Counted from the stretch's first letter, positions 33,972 to 42,802 are shown. The stretch is 64,000 nucleotides of DNA from Opitutus sp. (GCA_013821985.1 PNJQ01000003.1:1-64000); one strand, 5' to 3'. Notes: generated by a model not told the origin, from the sequence alone. Made by a program: numbers and translations.

Positions 33972-35257
33972 GCGCGGCGGGACGAATCGCGAATCATATC
34001 CGGCTCGGCGCGTTTCCGGTCGCCTACGGCCTGAGTGGAGTGCTGATCGGCGGAACGCTGAACCGCGTGATGATCGCGGAGCTGAATTTGCCGGCGACGC
34101 TCGTGGCGCTGCTGTTTGCCTTGCCGCTGCTCGTGTCGCCGCTGCGTTTGTGGCTCGGTTATCGGTCGGACGGATTTCCGATTTTCGGGCGGCGGCGCGA
34201 GCCCTACATGCTGCTCGGTGCCGGGTTGATTGGCGTCGGCGTGGCGGCGATCGCGACGATTGCGGTGAAAACGTCCGGCGAGATGCGGACGTTCGTGCCG
34301 GCGGCGTTGAGCGCATTTGTGCTCTACGGCGTCGGACGCAATCTCGCGCACAACACCTATCAGGCGTTGCTTGCGGAAAAATTTGACGGGGCCGTGCGTG
34401 CGCGGGCCGTCACGCTCTACGAAGTGGTGACCTTGCTCGGGTCGGTCGCCGGCGCGGGAGCGCTCGGGCGGGCACTGGAGCATTACGATCCGGCGCGGCT
34501 CGTCGCGGTGGCGAATGCGGTGGGCGTCATCGTGGTATTGCTGGCGCTGGTGGCGGTGCCGGGCCAGGAGGCGCGGGCCGTCGGAGGAGCGCGCGCCGAG
34601 CAGGCCCGCGGCAAGCCGTTCGGCGAAGTGGTGCGCGACTACGTGTTCGCCGACCCGCAGGTGCGGCGGCTGTTCGCGGTGGTGATCTGCACGTTCATCG
34701 GCACGCTCGCGCAAGACGTGTTGCTCGAGCCTTACGGCGCGCTCGTGCTCGGGATGACGGTGGGGCAGACGACGCGGCTGACGATGTTTTGGGGCCTCGG
34801 CGTGCTCGCGGCGATGTTGCTCTCGGGCCTGTGGCTGTTGCGCGTGGTCGGGCCACTGCGGTTGATGCGGGCGGGATTGATCGCGAGCGTCGTGGTGTTC
34901 GGCGCGGTGGCGGCGGTGGGACTCGCAGGTGCGCCGGGGATGTTCCGCTGGCTCGTGCTCGCGATGGGTTTCGGGACGGGACTGGCGGGCGCGGGCATGC
35001 TCGGCAGCGTGGTGGAATTCACGACACCGGTGCGCGCGGGTGTCTTGATGGGCGTCTGGGGCATGGCGAACATGCTTGGTCACGCGGCCGGAAGTTTGAT
35101 GGGCGGCATTGTGGTGGACACGATGCGGCTCGCGACCGGCAGCGCACTCACGGCTTACACAACGCTGTTCGCGTTTGAAGTCGCGATGCTGCTCGTGGCG
35201 CTGGCGCTGACGTTCCGGCTTAATCCCGCCGCGCTGCAGGCGGCGCGCGGCGAGTGA
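33968..35257 (+). CDS. PucC/BCD-family major facilitator protein
   Basis: A 429-residue transporter with about twelve helices, start GTG 33968. It matches the PucC (bacteriochlorophyll delivery, BCD) family within the MFS: LGAFPVAYGLSGVLIGGTLNRVMI at helix 1, LLVSPLRLWLGYRSD (loop 2-3), NLAHNTYQALLAEKF in helix 4-5, DVLLEPYGALVLGM and GMANMLGHAAGSLMGGIVVD. In phototrophs PucC/LhaA proteins help assemble light-harvesting complexes. No bch, puf or carotenoid genes lie in this window, so its role here is open. It is translationally coupled to the amphi-Trp gene. Confidence 0.85.
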   Translation: MSAAGRIANHIRLGAFPVAYGLSGVLIGGTLNRVMIAELNLPATLVALLFALPLLVSPLRLWLGYRSDGFPIFGRRREPYMLLGAGLIGVGVAAIATIAVKTSGEMRTFVPAALSAFVLYGVGRNLAHNTYQALLAEKFDGAVRARAVTLYEVVTLLGSVAGAGALGRALEHYDPARLVAVANAVGVIVVLLALVAVPGQEARAVGGARAEQARGKPFGEVVRDYVFADPQVRRLFAVVICTFIGTLAQDVLLEPYGALVLGMTVGQTTRLTMFWGLGVLAAMLLSGLWLLRVVGPLRLMRAGLIASVVVFGAVAAVGLAGAPGMFRWLVLAMGFGTGLAGAGMLGSVVEFTTPVRAGVLMGVWGMANMLGHAAGSLMGGIVVDTMRLATGSALTAYTTLFAFEVAMLLVALALTFRLNPAALQAARGE

Positions 35258-35281
35258 GTTGGCGGCCCGCGGCCGCGTCGG

Positions 35282-36598
35282 TCATCGCGTCGGCAGGGGC
35301 GTGACCGGCTGCTCGACGAGCTGATTCGGTTGGCCGAGGCGCTTGCGGAGCGTGAAGGCGTCGTGGAGGCGATTGGTGGGCGTGCGCGCTTCGTAGTGGA
35401 GTTCGTCGCCATCGATCGTGATCACTTGGAAGAGCTGGGTGTTGGCCGCAGAACTCACCGCCCAATCCACGGGACCTTTCAGCTCATACATTTTCGGGCC
35501 GCTGACCGAGACGACATAGACGGTGCCGATGGCGGGGTCGTAAGCTTGTTGGAATCCCGTTGGGACGTTGCGGGTGCCGACCTCGCCGGTGCGCGCGTAA
35601 GTGTGGTCGTGGCCGGTGAGGACGAGGTCGATTTTAAATTCGTCGATGATCGGTTTCCAGAGTTCGCTCACCGGGGTGTTGCTGCGTTCGCGCGCGGGCG
35701 AAAAAACCGGGTGATGAAACGCCAGGATGGTCCACCGCTGCGGCTCGCGAGCGAGCACGGTGCGGAGCCAGGCGGCCTGCTCGGCGTGTTTCTCGTTTGA
35801 GTTGAGCACGACGATGCGGGCGCCCTGGTAGTCGAAGAAGTAACAGGTTTCCTCCAGCCCGGCCGGGCCGTGGTCGGGCAACGTGAACTGAACGGTCCAG
35901 TGCGCGGTGGCGCGGCGGGGCTGGCCCTCGGCCGGCACGTAATACTCGTGGTTGCCGATGGCGGGCACCACCGGGATCGTGCCGTTCACCCAGGCCGGCG
36001 AGCCGAACCACTCGCCCCATTCCGCATCGCGGATGCCGCGATTGACCAGATCGCCGGCGTGCAGCGTGAACGCCGCGCGGGGTGCGGCGCGGAACGCCTC
36101 GCGAAAGACCCGCGACCAGTGCGTCTTCAGGTCGTTTTGCGCGTCGCCGAAGTAGAGAAAGGAAAATCGCCGCGGCTCCCGGCTGGCCGTGCGAAAGTGA
36201 AACCACTCGGACCAGTTCACCCCATCGCCGACGCGGTAGGTGTAGAGCGTGTCCGGCACGAGTTCGGTGAACTCGACGTGATGATAATTCGCCGTGCCGA
36301 GATCGGATTGGAACGCCGTCGATTGCGCCTCCACGCGCGTCCCTTTCAGATCGCGGCCACTTTCGTTGGCTCGGCTGATCTCGCCCACGGCGTGCGTGGT
36401 GGTGGTGTCGGTGCGCCACGTGACAGTCTGCGTGGTCGCCGGATCGCCGGACCAGGTTAATACGACGCGATCCGGCAGTGGACGAGGCGCGTGAGCGAGC
36501 GCTTCAGCGTAGGGGGCCGGCGGCGTGTGCTCCGGCGAATCGTGCCCGCGCAAGGCAAGCGGCAGCAGGAAGACTAACGTGACCAGCCGCGCGTTCAT
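35282..36598 (-). CDS. Exported purple-acid-phosphatase-like metallophosphoesterase
   Basis: A 438-residue protein. A Sec signal (MNARLVTLVFLLPLALRG) is followed by a fibronectin-like N-terminal domain (PDRVVLTWSGDPATTQTVTW, FTELVPDTLYTYRVGDGVNW). The dimetal catalytic domain then shows its motifs in order: FLYFGDAQND, HAGDLVNRG, VVPAIGNHEYY, ILAFHHPVFS and VLTGHDHTYARTG. That is the layout of plant and bacterial purple acid phosphatases. The predicted action is phosphomonoester hydrolysis in the periplasm. The ATG at 36598 is used because it precedes the signal peptide. It is convergent with the PucC-like gene (24-bp gap). Confidence 0.92.
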   Translation of the reverse strand: MNARLVTLVFLLPLALRGHDSPEHTPPAPYAEALAHAPRPLPDRVVLTWSGDPATTQTVTWRTDTTTTHAVGEISRANESGRDLKGTRVEAQSTAFQSDLGTANYHHVEFTELVPDTLYTYRVGDGVNWSEWFHFRTASREPRRFSFLYFGDAQNDLKTHWSRVFREAFRAAPRAAFTLHAGDLVNRGIRDAEWGEWFGSPAWVNGTIPVVPAIGNHEYYVPAEGQPRRATAHWTVQFTLPDHGPAGLEETCYFFDYQGARIVVLNSNEKHAEQAAWLRTVLAREPQRWTILAFHHPVFSPARERSNTPVSELWKPIIDEFKIDLVLTGHDHTYARTGEVGTRNVPTGFQQAYDPAIGTVYVVSVSGPKMYELKGPVDWAVSSAANTQLFQVITIDGDELHYEARTPTNRLHDAFTLRKRLGQPNQLVEQPVTPLPTR

Positions 36599-36695
36599 GG
36601 GGCGGAGAGAACCTGAACACCCGCTGCAAGGGAAGCGCCGATTCGTTCTGCGCCGGGCGCCGACGGATGATCCCAGCGTCTTAAAAATGTTGTAG

Positions 36696-36714
36696 TCGGG
36701 GTCGCTGGCCCCGG
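36696..36714. repeat. Intergenic hairpin of the CCGGGGTC-GCT-GACCCCGG family
   Basis: TCGGGGTC-GCT-GGCCCCGG (two wobble pairs) lies in the 191-bp gap between the phosphatase and radical SAM genes. It is preceded by GTTGTAG, as in other family copies. Confidence 0.6.
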
Positions 36715-36789
36715 GAAGACCCTTGCCGTGCGAAGACACGCCGGCTGGGCTCAGCGATCCCGGCTCCAAGAGAACTCAAAGCACTCTAG

Positions 36790-38142
36790 CTAACCGACAT
36801 TCACCGGCGCCGCGCGCAGGGAGCCGCCGACGGGCGCGCACATCTCGGCGGGCTCGTGCAGCTCGTTCTTCACGTGGGCGCGCATGGCGTCGCGGTAATT
36901 GTTCACCGATTCGAAGAACGCGGACATCATCAGCATCAGCCAATACATGCCGCGCTCGTTCAGGTGCCAGCCACGCGCATCGCGGCGGGCGGCGCCGAGC
37001 ACGCGTAACGTCAGCAGCTCGCCCCAGAGTTTGCGGAAGAAACGCCGGCCGTGTTGCCGCAGGATGCTCTTGCGATCCATGAACAGGCCAAAGAGCCGCA
37101 CGAGGAGCGTGTAGCGCAGACGATCGGTCTCGCTCAGGCGGTGACACGTCGTGATGCCGGTCAGGCCTTGCGCGATGCGTTGTTCGTAGGCGGAAAGCGA
37201 GAACGTCGTGCAATACAGCGTGCCGTCGAGGTAGCTGAATGCGCCGCTGCCGACGCCGACGTAGTTGTCCGCCGCGACGATGTATTCGTCCGTGCCGTGG
37301 CCGCGCCGCGTGAAGCACCACGCCGACGACGGACGAAATTCGCCTCCGAGCCGTTGGACGATCGTGTGATAAAACTGACGCAGCCGCCGCTGATCCGGCA
37401 GCCCCATCGCGCCGACCATGCGGCGCTCGACCGTCGGCGACGTCATCAGCGGGTAGAACGAAACTTGATTTGCGCCGAGGCTTTGGAAGATCGCGATGTC
37501 GCGCTCGAGCGATGCGAGCGTCTGGTGCGGCTGGTTGAAGATCAGATCGACGTTGAGCGTCGGGAACATGCCCGCGACCGACTTGATGCGCTCGATCGTC
37601 TCGGCGCCGCTGCCGTATTTGTCGTAACGCTCCATCTCGCGCAGCAACTGGTCGTCGAAGCTCTGCACGCCAACCGACAGCCGCGTGACGCCGGCGCGTT
37701 GGAGCGCGGCGAGCACATCGGGGCGCAGGTCCTTGGGATTCGTTTCAACGGAGATTTCCGAGACGCCGAACAATTCGCGCACGAGATCGATCGTCGTAAC
37801 GAGTTCTTCGGGCTCAACCGTCGGCGTGCCACCGCCGAAATAGACACTCGTGAACGTGAAGCCCGCGGTATGGTAGAGGCGGATTTCGTCGCGCAACGCC
37901 GCGAAGTAACGCGTCGCCTGGCTGTGGCGGTGTTGCACCCGGTGAAACGAGCAGAACGGGCACAGCACTTCGCAAAACGGGATGTGGATGTAGAGACAGC
38001 CGGCCGATTCCTTGGGCAGCGGCGGCACCGAGCCGGGCGCTTCGTCCATGTGGAGGAACGCCCGTGTGCGAAACCGGAACAGCTTCAGCAGGTAGGAATC
38101 GATGAGGGGAGTGTCGAGCACGGCGGAGGCGAAGGTCGCCAC
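36790..38142 (-). CDS. HemW-like radical SAM protein
   Basis: A 450-residue radical SAM enzyme of the coproporphyrinogen-III-oxidase-like/HemW group. The 4Fe-4S cluster motif is IPFCEVLCPFCSFHRVQ (CxxxCxxC). Next come VYFGGGTPTVEPEELVTTID, SVETNPKDLRPDVLAALQRA, VTRLSVGVQSFDDQLLREME and VDLIFNQPHQTLASLERDI, all typical. The HemW-type segment HNxxYW...GxGxGA is changed to ADNYVGVGSGAFSYLDG. The C-terminus is longer than HemW. It could be a heme chaperone or a radical enzyme of an unknown pathway. The start is a GTG at 38142; the first 30 residues precede the domain and internal starts are possible. Confidence 0.85.
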   Translation of the reverse strand: MATFASAVLDTPLIDSYLLKLFRFRTRAFLHMDEAPGSVPPLPKESAGCLYIHIPFCEVLCPFCSFHRVQHRHSQATRYFAALRDEIRLYHTAGFTFTSVYFGGGTPTVEPEELVTTIDLVRELFGVSEISVETNPKDLRPDVLAALQRAGVTRLSVGVQSFDDQLLREMERYDKYGSGAETIERIKSVAGMFPTLNVDLIFNQPHQTLASLERDIAIFQSLGANQVSFYPLMTSPTVERRMVGAMGLPDQRRLRQFYHTIVQRLGGEFRPSSAWCFTRRGHGTDEYIVAADNYVGVGSGAFSYLDGTLYCTTFSLSAYEQRIAQGLTGITTCHRLSETDRLRYTLLVRLFGLFMDRKSILRQHGRRFFRKLWGELLTLRVLGAARRDARGWHLNERGMYWLMLMMSAFFESVNNYRDAMRAHVKNELHEPAEMCAPVGGSLRAAPVNVG

Positions 38143-38289
38143 CCTATTAAACCCGACCCGCCGTGTTCGTGGGCGGAGTATCTTGGCGAAACGTGCGCAT
38201 GGGTTGCGCGCGGCGCGTCACGCCGCGAGGCGCCGGGCGACGCCTGCGATTGCTCGGGGCGCTTTATGCTCCGGTTGGGAATCGAAGAG

Positions 38290-39624
38290 CTAATGTCGGG
38301 GCGGAAAGCCCCTCCCACCATCGTCCCGCGGCGGCCGGGCGCGCACCGTCCACCAGTTCGCGGCGGCGACGAATGCCACGAGCGCGATCACCCACGCGTA
38401 GGAAAAGTCGATAAAGCGCACCATGACCAAGCAGATCGCGAGTCCGGCCGCGGCGACAAGCACGCCCGCCGGCAGACGAAACGCCGGTGCGTCCGGCCGC
38501 AGCCGGCGCAATCGGATCAACGCCGCGCACGCGAGCCCGTAGGTGAGCAGCCGCGCGGCGCCGGAAAGGCTGACGTTCCAGATGAAGTTGCCCAACAGCG
38601 CCAACAGGAACGTGAGCACGCCCCAGACGAGGATCGAAACGTGCGGCGTGCGGAACCGCTCGTGCACCGCACCGAACGCCGCCGGAAAATCCCCGCGCTG
38701 GGCGAGCGCAAACGTCAGACGCGGCACGCCGATGAGTTGCGCGCTCAGGTAACCCGACGTGGAGACCATCGCGCCGATCGCGATGAGACCGGCGCCGATC
38801 GGACCGACGAGCGAGCGTGCCGCGTCGGCGAGCGGACGCTGGCTGTTAGCCAGATCGGGCACCGTGCGCATCGCCATCACTTGCAGCAGCACGTAAACGG
38901 TCGTGATCACGACGAGGCCCGTGAAGAGGGCGAACGGCAGGTCGCGCCGCGTGTCCTTGCATTCGCCTGCCGGGATGAGCGCCATGTCGAAGCCGCCAAA
39001 GGTGAACAGCAACACGATGAACGCGCTCGTCCAGCCTGCCACGCCCGGCGCAGTCACGGCGGCGCTTGTCGCCGCGTCCGGTGCGATCTCCGGCGCGAGA
39101 AAGAGTCCGAGTGCGATGAGGAGCGCGAGCGGGAGCAATTTTGCCGCTGTGAAAAGATTCGAGAGCTTCGCCGCACCGGAAACGCCGCGGAGATTGATCA
39201 GCGTCAACGTGCCGAGCAGCGCGGCGAGCAACAGCGCCCGCGGAACCGGCGCCGTGGCGCCGGGCCAGAATTCGCCGAGGTAGATCACGAACAGGTTCGC
39301 GTTCGCCGCCGCCGCGGTGAGGCGCACGAGCCACGTGAACCAGCCCATTTCGATGCCCCAGAAACGCCCGAACGCCTCGCGCGCATAAAGGTAGGGACCG
39401 CCGGCCTCGTTGAACTGCGACGAGAGCTCCGCGAACACCGCCATGAAGATCAACATGCCCGCCGCCGCGATGAGGTAGGCGAACGGGGCGGCGTCGCCGA
39501 CGAGGCGCACGACATCGTCGGGCAGGCCGAAGATCGCGCTGCCGATCACGCCGTTGACGACGAGGGCGACCATGGTCCAGCGGCCAAGGGCGCGCACGAG
39601 CGGGGGCGACGCGGGGTTCGTCAT
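38290..39624 (-). CDS. APC-superfamily amino acid permease
   Basis: A 444-residue inner-membrane transporter with about twelve helices. Start ATG 39624. First-helix motif: VALVVNGVIGSAIFGLPDDV, the family's G-x-x-I-G-x-G/A-I-F pattern. Others are LSSQFNEAGGPYLYAREAFG (helix 3), TFGGFDMALIPAGECKDTRR (helix 6 and loop) and AMVSTSGYLSAQLIGVPRLT in helix 8. Substrate cannot be assigned; relatives take up amino acids or amines. It is divergent from the PAS-domain gene (116 bp). Confidence 0.92.
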   Translation of the reverse strand: MTNPASPPLVRALGRWTMVALVVNGVIGSAIFGLPDDVVRLVGDAAPFAYLIAAAGMLIFMAVFAELSSQFNEAGGPYLYAREAFGRFWGIEMGWFTWLVRLTAAAANANLFVIYLGEFWPGATAPVPRALLLAALLGTLTLINLRGVSGAAKLSNLFTAAKLLPLALLIALGLFLAPEIAPDAATSAAVTAPGVAGWTSAFIVLLFTFGGFDMALIPAGECKDTRRDLPFALFTGLVVITTVYVLLQVMAMRTVPDLANSQRPLADAARSLVGPIGAGLIAIGAMVSTSGYLSAQLIGVPRLTFALAQRGDFPAAFGAVHERFRTPHVSILVWGVLTFLLALLGNFIWNVSLSGAARLLTYGLACAALIRLRRLRPDAPAFRLPAGVLVAAAGLAICLVMVRFIDFSYAWVIALVAFVAAANWWTVRARPPRDDGGRGFPPRH

Positions 39625-39740
39625 GCGGGCGCGACCGTGGCGGTCAGGCGAACGCGAGTCAACCGGCGCAGCACGCGAACCGACGGACCGCGAGGAATCG
39701 GGCTTTGACTGCGCGGGCGACGCGATTTGCATGCGGATGG

Positions 39741-40307
39741 ATGCTTTCGGAATTTCTCCAGGACCGCGCGGCGCTTTACGTGTCCGGCAATTTGCCGGCG
39801 GCGGAGCACGACGCGTTTCAGGTGCTGTTGGAATTCGACCCCGAATTGCGGTCACATGTCGCGGCGCTGGAGGAGGCGGTGAACGTGGCGGCCGTGGCCG
39901 AGGCGCCGCCGCCCACGCGCCCACCCTCGCCGGACCTCAAGGCGCGCATCCTGGCGGCCGCGGAAAATGCCCCGCAGCAGACCGGGCGCGACGCAATGGT
40001 CGTCACCGACGGCGACGGCCGCGTGGTGTGGGTGAACGAGGAATTCACCGCGCTGTGCGGCTTCGCGCTCGACGAACTCAAGGGCCGCAAACCAGGTCAG
40101 CTCCTGCAGGGCCCCGACACCGATCCGGCGACGGTGGCGCGCATCCGCGAGGCGGTGCGCGCGCGCTGTGCGTGTCGCGAGGAGATCGTGAATTACCACA
40201 AGAACGGCGCGCGCTATTGCGCCGATGTGCGCATTAGTCCGGTGCTCGACGATGCCGGCGAGCCAGTGTGGTTCGTCGCCCGCGAGCGGCTGGTCGCGGC
40301 CGGCTGA
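39741..40307 (+). CDS. Anti-sigma-like N-terminus fused to a PAS domain
   Basis: A 188-residue protein, probably cytosolic. Residues 1-75 (LQDRAALYVSGNLPAAEHDA, FDPELRSHVAALEEA, PDLKARILAAA) look like the N-terminal half of RskA-type anti-sigma factors: A-x-Y-x-x-G-x-L-x-x-x-E, then a PP-rich linker and a short helix. Residues 83-184 are a PAS domain close to the LOV subgroup (VNEEFTALCGFALDELKGRK, LLQGPDTDPATVARIREAV, NYHKNGARYC, PVLDDAGEPVWFVARE). The photoactive Cys of LOV domains is absent (GRKPGQLLQ). No sigma gene is in view. I infer a sensor that sequesters a sigma factor or similar partner. Confidence 0.72.
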   Translation: MLSEFLQDRAALYVSGNLPAAEHDAFQVLLEFDPELRSHVAALEEAVNVAAVAEAPPPTRPPSPDLKARILAAAENAPQQTGRDAMVVTDGDGRVVWVNEEFTALCGFALDELKGRKPGQLLQGPDTDPATVARIREAVRARCACREEIVNYHKNGARYCADVRISPVLDDAGEPVWFVARERLVAAG

Positions 40308-40342
40308 GCGGAGTTTGCGCGAGTCGGACCGATCGGGCCTGA

Positions 40343-41095
40343 TCAGGAACGCACTGCGCTCACGGACGAACCCTCCGTCTGTCCTCGGGCGATTCGTTCG
40401 CGCAACGCGAGCTGCACGACGCGCGCCGCAGCGGCGGCGGACAGGTGGTCGGTGTTGAGCACGAGGTCGTAGAGGTGCGGGTCGTCGATGTCCGTGTCGA
40501 AGTTTGCGCGCACGAAGCGGCGGCGCGCGTCGTCGGTGGCATCGAGGTGGGCGGCGGCCTGCGCGCGACCGCACCCGAGGACCGTGGCGACGCGATCGAT
40601 GCGGGTGTCGCGTGAGGCGATCAGGCGGACATGCAGGCCGCCCGCGAGGTGACGCGTGACGAGATGCGACGCGCGTCCGGCGAACACGACGTGACCGACG
40701 TGGGCGAGCTGGACGATCGCTTCGGAGACTTTCTGCTCGAGTTGCCAGAGCGAGGGATGCAGGCCGACGAGTTCGCCGATGCCGGCGCGAATTTCGGAGA
40801 TGCGATCTTCGGGCAGGTAGTCGGCGAGTTGCGCGGGCAGCTGGTGTTGCGTGAGCGCGCGTGTGAGAAGGTCGCGATCGAGAAATACCCAAGAGTGGCC
40901 CGGCGGGCTGAGCTCGCGGTCGAGCAGTGGGATCAGTTCGCGGCCCAGCGTCGTGGCGCCGGCGCCGGTCTCGCGCGAGAGCGTGACAAAGGGATGAATT
41001 TCGGGGACCGCGCCGGAAGCGACCGGCGACATCGGCGTGCGCAAGCGCGCCTGCAGGACGGACAAACCGTGTTCGAGATAAGTATGCGCTGTCAT
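40343..41095 (-). CDS. Cytidylate-kinase-like family protein
   Basis: A 250-residue protein of the cytidylate-kinase-like family (not the canonical Cmk). The P-loop is FVTLSRETGAGATTLGREL, then VFLDRDLLTRAL. The conserved second-half segments are HVVFAGRASHLVTRHLAGGL, HVRLIASRDTRIDRVATVLG and FDTDIDDPHLYDLVLNTDHL. Family members are believed to be nucleotide or other small-molecule kinases and are often encoded near signalling genes. It is convergent with the PAS/anti-sigma-like gene, 35 bp between stops. The ATG at 41095 is used. Confidence 0.82.
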   Translation of the reverse strand: MTAHTYLEHGLSVLQARLRTPMSPVASGAVPEIHPFVTLSRETGAGATTLGRELIPLLDRELSPPGHSWVFLDRDLLTRALTQHQLPAQLADYLPEDRISEIRAGIGELVGLHPSLWQLEQKVSEAIVQLAHVGHVVFAGRASHLVTRHLAGGLHVRLIASRDTRIDRVATVLGCGRAQAAAHLDATDDARRRFVRANFDTDIDDPHLYDLVLNTDHLSAAAAARVVQLALRERIARGQTEGSSVSAVRS

Positions 41096-41240
41096 GGGAC
41101 CTCCTTCGAAAGACTGGCAAAGAGCGCGGGCGGGGCACTGCGCCCGCCGCATACCTAGTTTACGCCCGAACGGGTTGGAAGCCAGCCGGCGAATGCCAAA
41201 TTGCTGCGCGCTTCTTGCTCTGTGGCGCGAATGAGGGACG

Positions 41241-41918
41241 TCAGTTGAACGCGCGTGGCTTCGACGTAACCTGCCCCGGAAACGGCACGCCCCAGAGCGA
41301 CGGGTTTTCCTGCGGCGCGGGGTCGGCGTCGGGCGCGAGGTATTTGAAGACGTCGGCGAAACGCAACGAGCATTGGAGGCGGCGCTGGTGCGCATCGATC
41401 TTCGGATTCACTTGGATCACGGCTTCGCTGAAGGGCGGGGAACTCTTCATTTTCAACGCCAGCCTGCGCGTCTCCTCAATCGTGCGGCCCTTATCCTTGA
41501 TCAAGCGGTCGAGCTTCAGCAGGTCGGCGTAAGTGACCGGACCCCAAAGTTCGCGCCATTGTTCAGGAGTGATGAGCGGCGCGATGATGTTCGTGAAGCG
41601 CTTCTCATCGCCGTCCTGTTCCCAGAAGCCGAGCACGAGAATGAACGACGTATCAACTTCGTATTGGCGCACGGCGTCGCCGAGATCGACCGGGGCGCCG
41701 TGCTTGATCGCCTTAGGATTTACGGGGACGTTGCCGTGATCCTTGTTCGCGTCGGCTGGGATATCCCATTTCTGCGTGTAGCTTTTGGGCCGGTAGCCAC
41801 CGAAAAACTCGTCGCGCACCCACTGTTCGAACACCAGCCCGTGACGCTGCACTTCCTGCGCAACGAGTCCGGTCGCGAGTGCGAGGCAACAGAAAGCGAG
41901 ACGACCGGGACGAAGCAT
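41241..41918 (-). CDS. Exported protein of unknown family, possibly nuclease-like
   Basis: A 225-residue protein with a signal peptide (MLRPGRLAFCCLALATGLVA). The mature part reads HGLVFEQWVRDEFFGGYRPK, YTQKWDIPAD, GAPVDLGDAVRQYEVDTSFI, LVLGFWEQDGDEKRF and IQVNPKIDAHQRRLQCSLRF. The alternation of an early Glu in a helix, a D-rich strand pair and a basic final segment resembles PD-(D/E)xK restriction-endonuclease-like folds, but I cannot confirm this and no family name comes to mind. It starts 4 bp after the FNT channel gene stop, so they are co-transcribed. Confidence 0.6.
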   Translation of the reverse strand: MLRPGRLAFCCLALATGLVAQEVQRHGLVFEQWVRDEFFGGYRPKSYTQKWDIPADANKDHGNVPVNPKAIKHGAPVDLGDAVRQYEVDTSFILVLGFWEQDGDEKRFTNIIAPLITPEQWRELWGPVTYADLLKLDRLIKDKGRTIEETRRLALKMKSSPPFSEAVIQVNPKIDAHQRRLQCSLRFADVFKYLAPDADPAPQENPSLWGVPFPGQVTSKPRAFN

Positions 41919-41922
41919 CGCC

Positions 41923-42783
41923 TCAGTTTTTCGGGGGTGCACCGCGCGGACGCAAGAAGATGAACCAATAGAATGCGCCGACCATGAGACCGCCGCCAAT
42001 GATGTTGCCCAGCGTAACCGGCAGGAGGTTGGCGCGGAGGAAGTTCATCCAAGTCAGCGCCGAGAGGTCCGCCCCGGCGCGTCCGGTGGCTGCGAGCACC
42101 TCGGCATCGCCCGCGAGGAACAGCCCGAGGGGAATGAAATACATGTTCGCCACCGAGTGCTCGAACGCCATCGCGACGAACGCCGTGATCGGCGGCACGA
42201 TCGCGAGCACGCGGTCCGAGATGGTCCGCGCGCCGAGGCAGAGCCAGACCGCCAGGCAGACGAGCGCGTTGCAGAACGCGCCGAGCACGACGGCAGCGAC
42301 GAAGCCGTGATGCACTTTCGCGAGCGCGAGATCGATCGCGACGGCACCGGCCTTGCCGCCGGCAAACGACCACTGGCGCGAGAGGTAGATGAGATACGCG
42401 GTTGCGAGCGCGCCCGCGAAATTGCCGAGATAGACGACGAGCCAGTCGCGCAACAGCGTGCGCGTCGTGACCTTGCGTGAAGCCCACGCGACGACGAGCA
42501 GGACGTTGCCCGTAAACAACTCCGCGCCCGCGATGACGACGAGGATCAGGCCGAGTGAAAACGCCATGCCGCCCAGCGTGCGCGCGACGCCCCAGCCGAG
42601 ATTGGAATCGGTCCACACGATGCTCGCGAAACACGCGCCGATCGCGATGAAGGCCCCGCCGAGGACGGAAAGCGCGAACTTCGACGCGAGGTCGATGGTC
42701 GTTTTTCGAATGCCGGACTCCTCGATGCGCGCCGCGATTTCCGCGGGGGTGTAGGCGTCGAGTCCGACGGGGCGTTCTTGCAT
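41923..42783 (-). CDS. Formate/nitrite transporter (FNT) family channel
   Basis: A 286-residue FNT-family pentameric channel with six helices. Landmarks are FALSVLGGAFIAIGACFASI (helix 1), AGAELFTGNVLLVVAWASRK (the FNT signature AELFTGN), LGAFCNALVCLAVWL (family form G..cN.lVclavw), FEHSVANMYFIPLGLFLAGD (signature EH.vANMy.i) and LGNIIGGGLMVGAFYW at the end. It moves formate, nitrite or a similar small monovalent anion. It follows the SRPBCC gene by 19 bp and precedes the secreted unknown gene by 4 bp. Confidence 0.94.
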   Translation of the reverse strand: MQERPVGLDAYTPAEIAARIEESGIRKTTIDLASKFALSVLGGAFIAIGACFASIVWTDSNLGWGVARTLGGMAFSLGLILVVIAGAELFTGNVLLVVAWASRKVTTRTLLRDWLVVYLGNFAGALATAYLIYLSRQWSFAGGKAGAVAIDLALAKVHHGFVAAVVLGAFCNALVCLAVWLCLGARTISDRVLAIVPPITAFVAMAFEHSVANMYFIPLGLFLAGDAEVLAATGRAGADLSALTWMNFLRANLLPVTLGNIIGGGLMVGAFYWFIFLRPRGAPPKN

Positions 42784-42802
42784 AAAATCGCGCGCCGCGC
42801 GC

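Noticed and set aside
37051..39708. 885-residue plus-strand open frame over the radical SAM and APC permease genes
   Set aside because: It spans two well-identified minus-strand genes and their gap, and has Arg/Glu/His-rich shadow composition.
39983..40292. LOV blue-light photoreceptor
   Set aside because: The PAS domain has the LOV-like flanks but lacks the flavin-adduct cysteine, so light sensing by the LOV mechanism is not supported.
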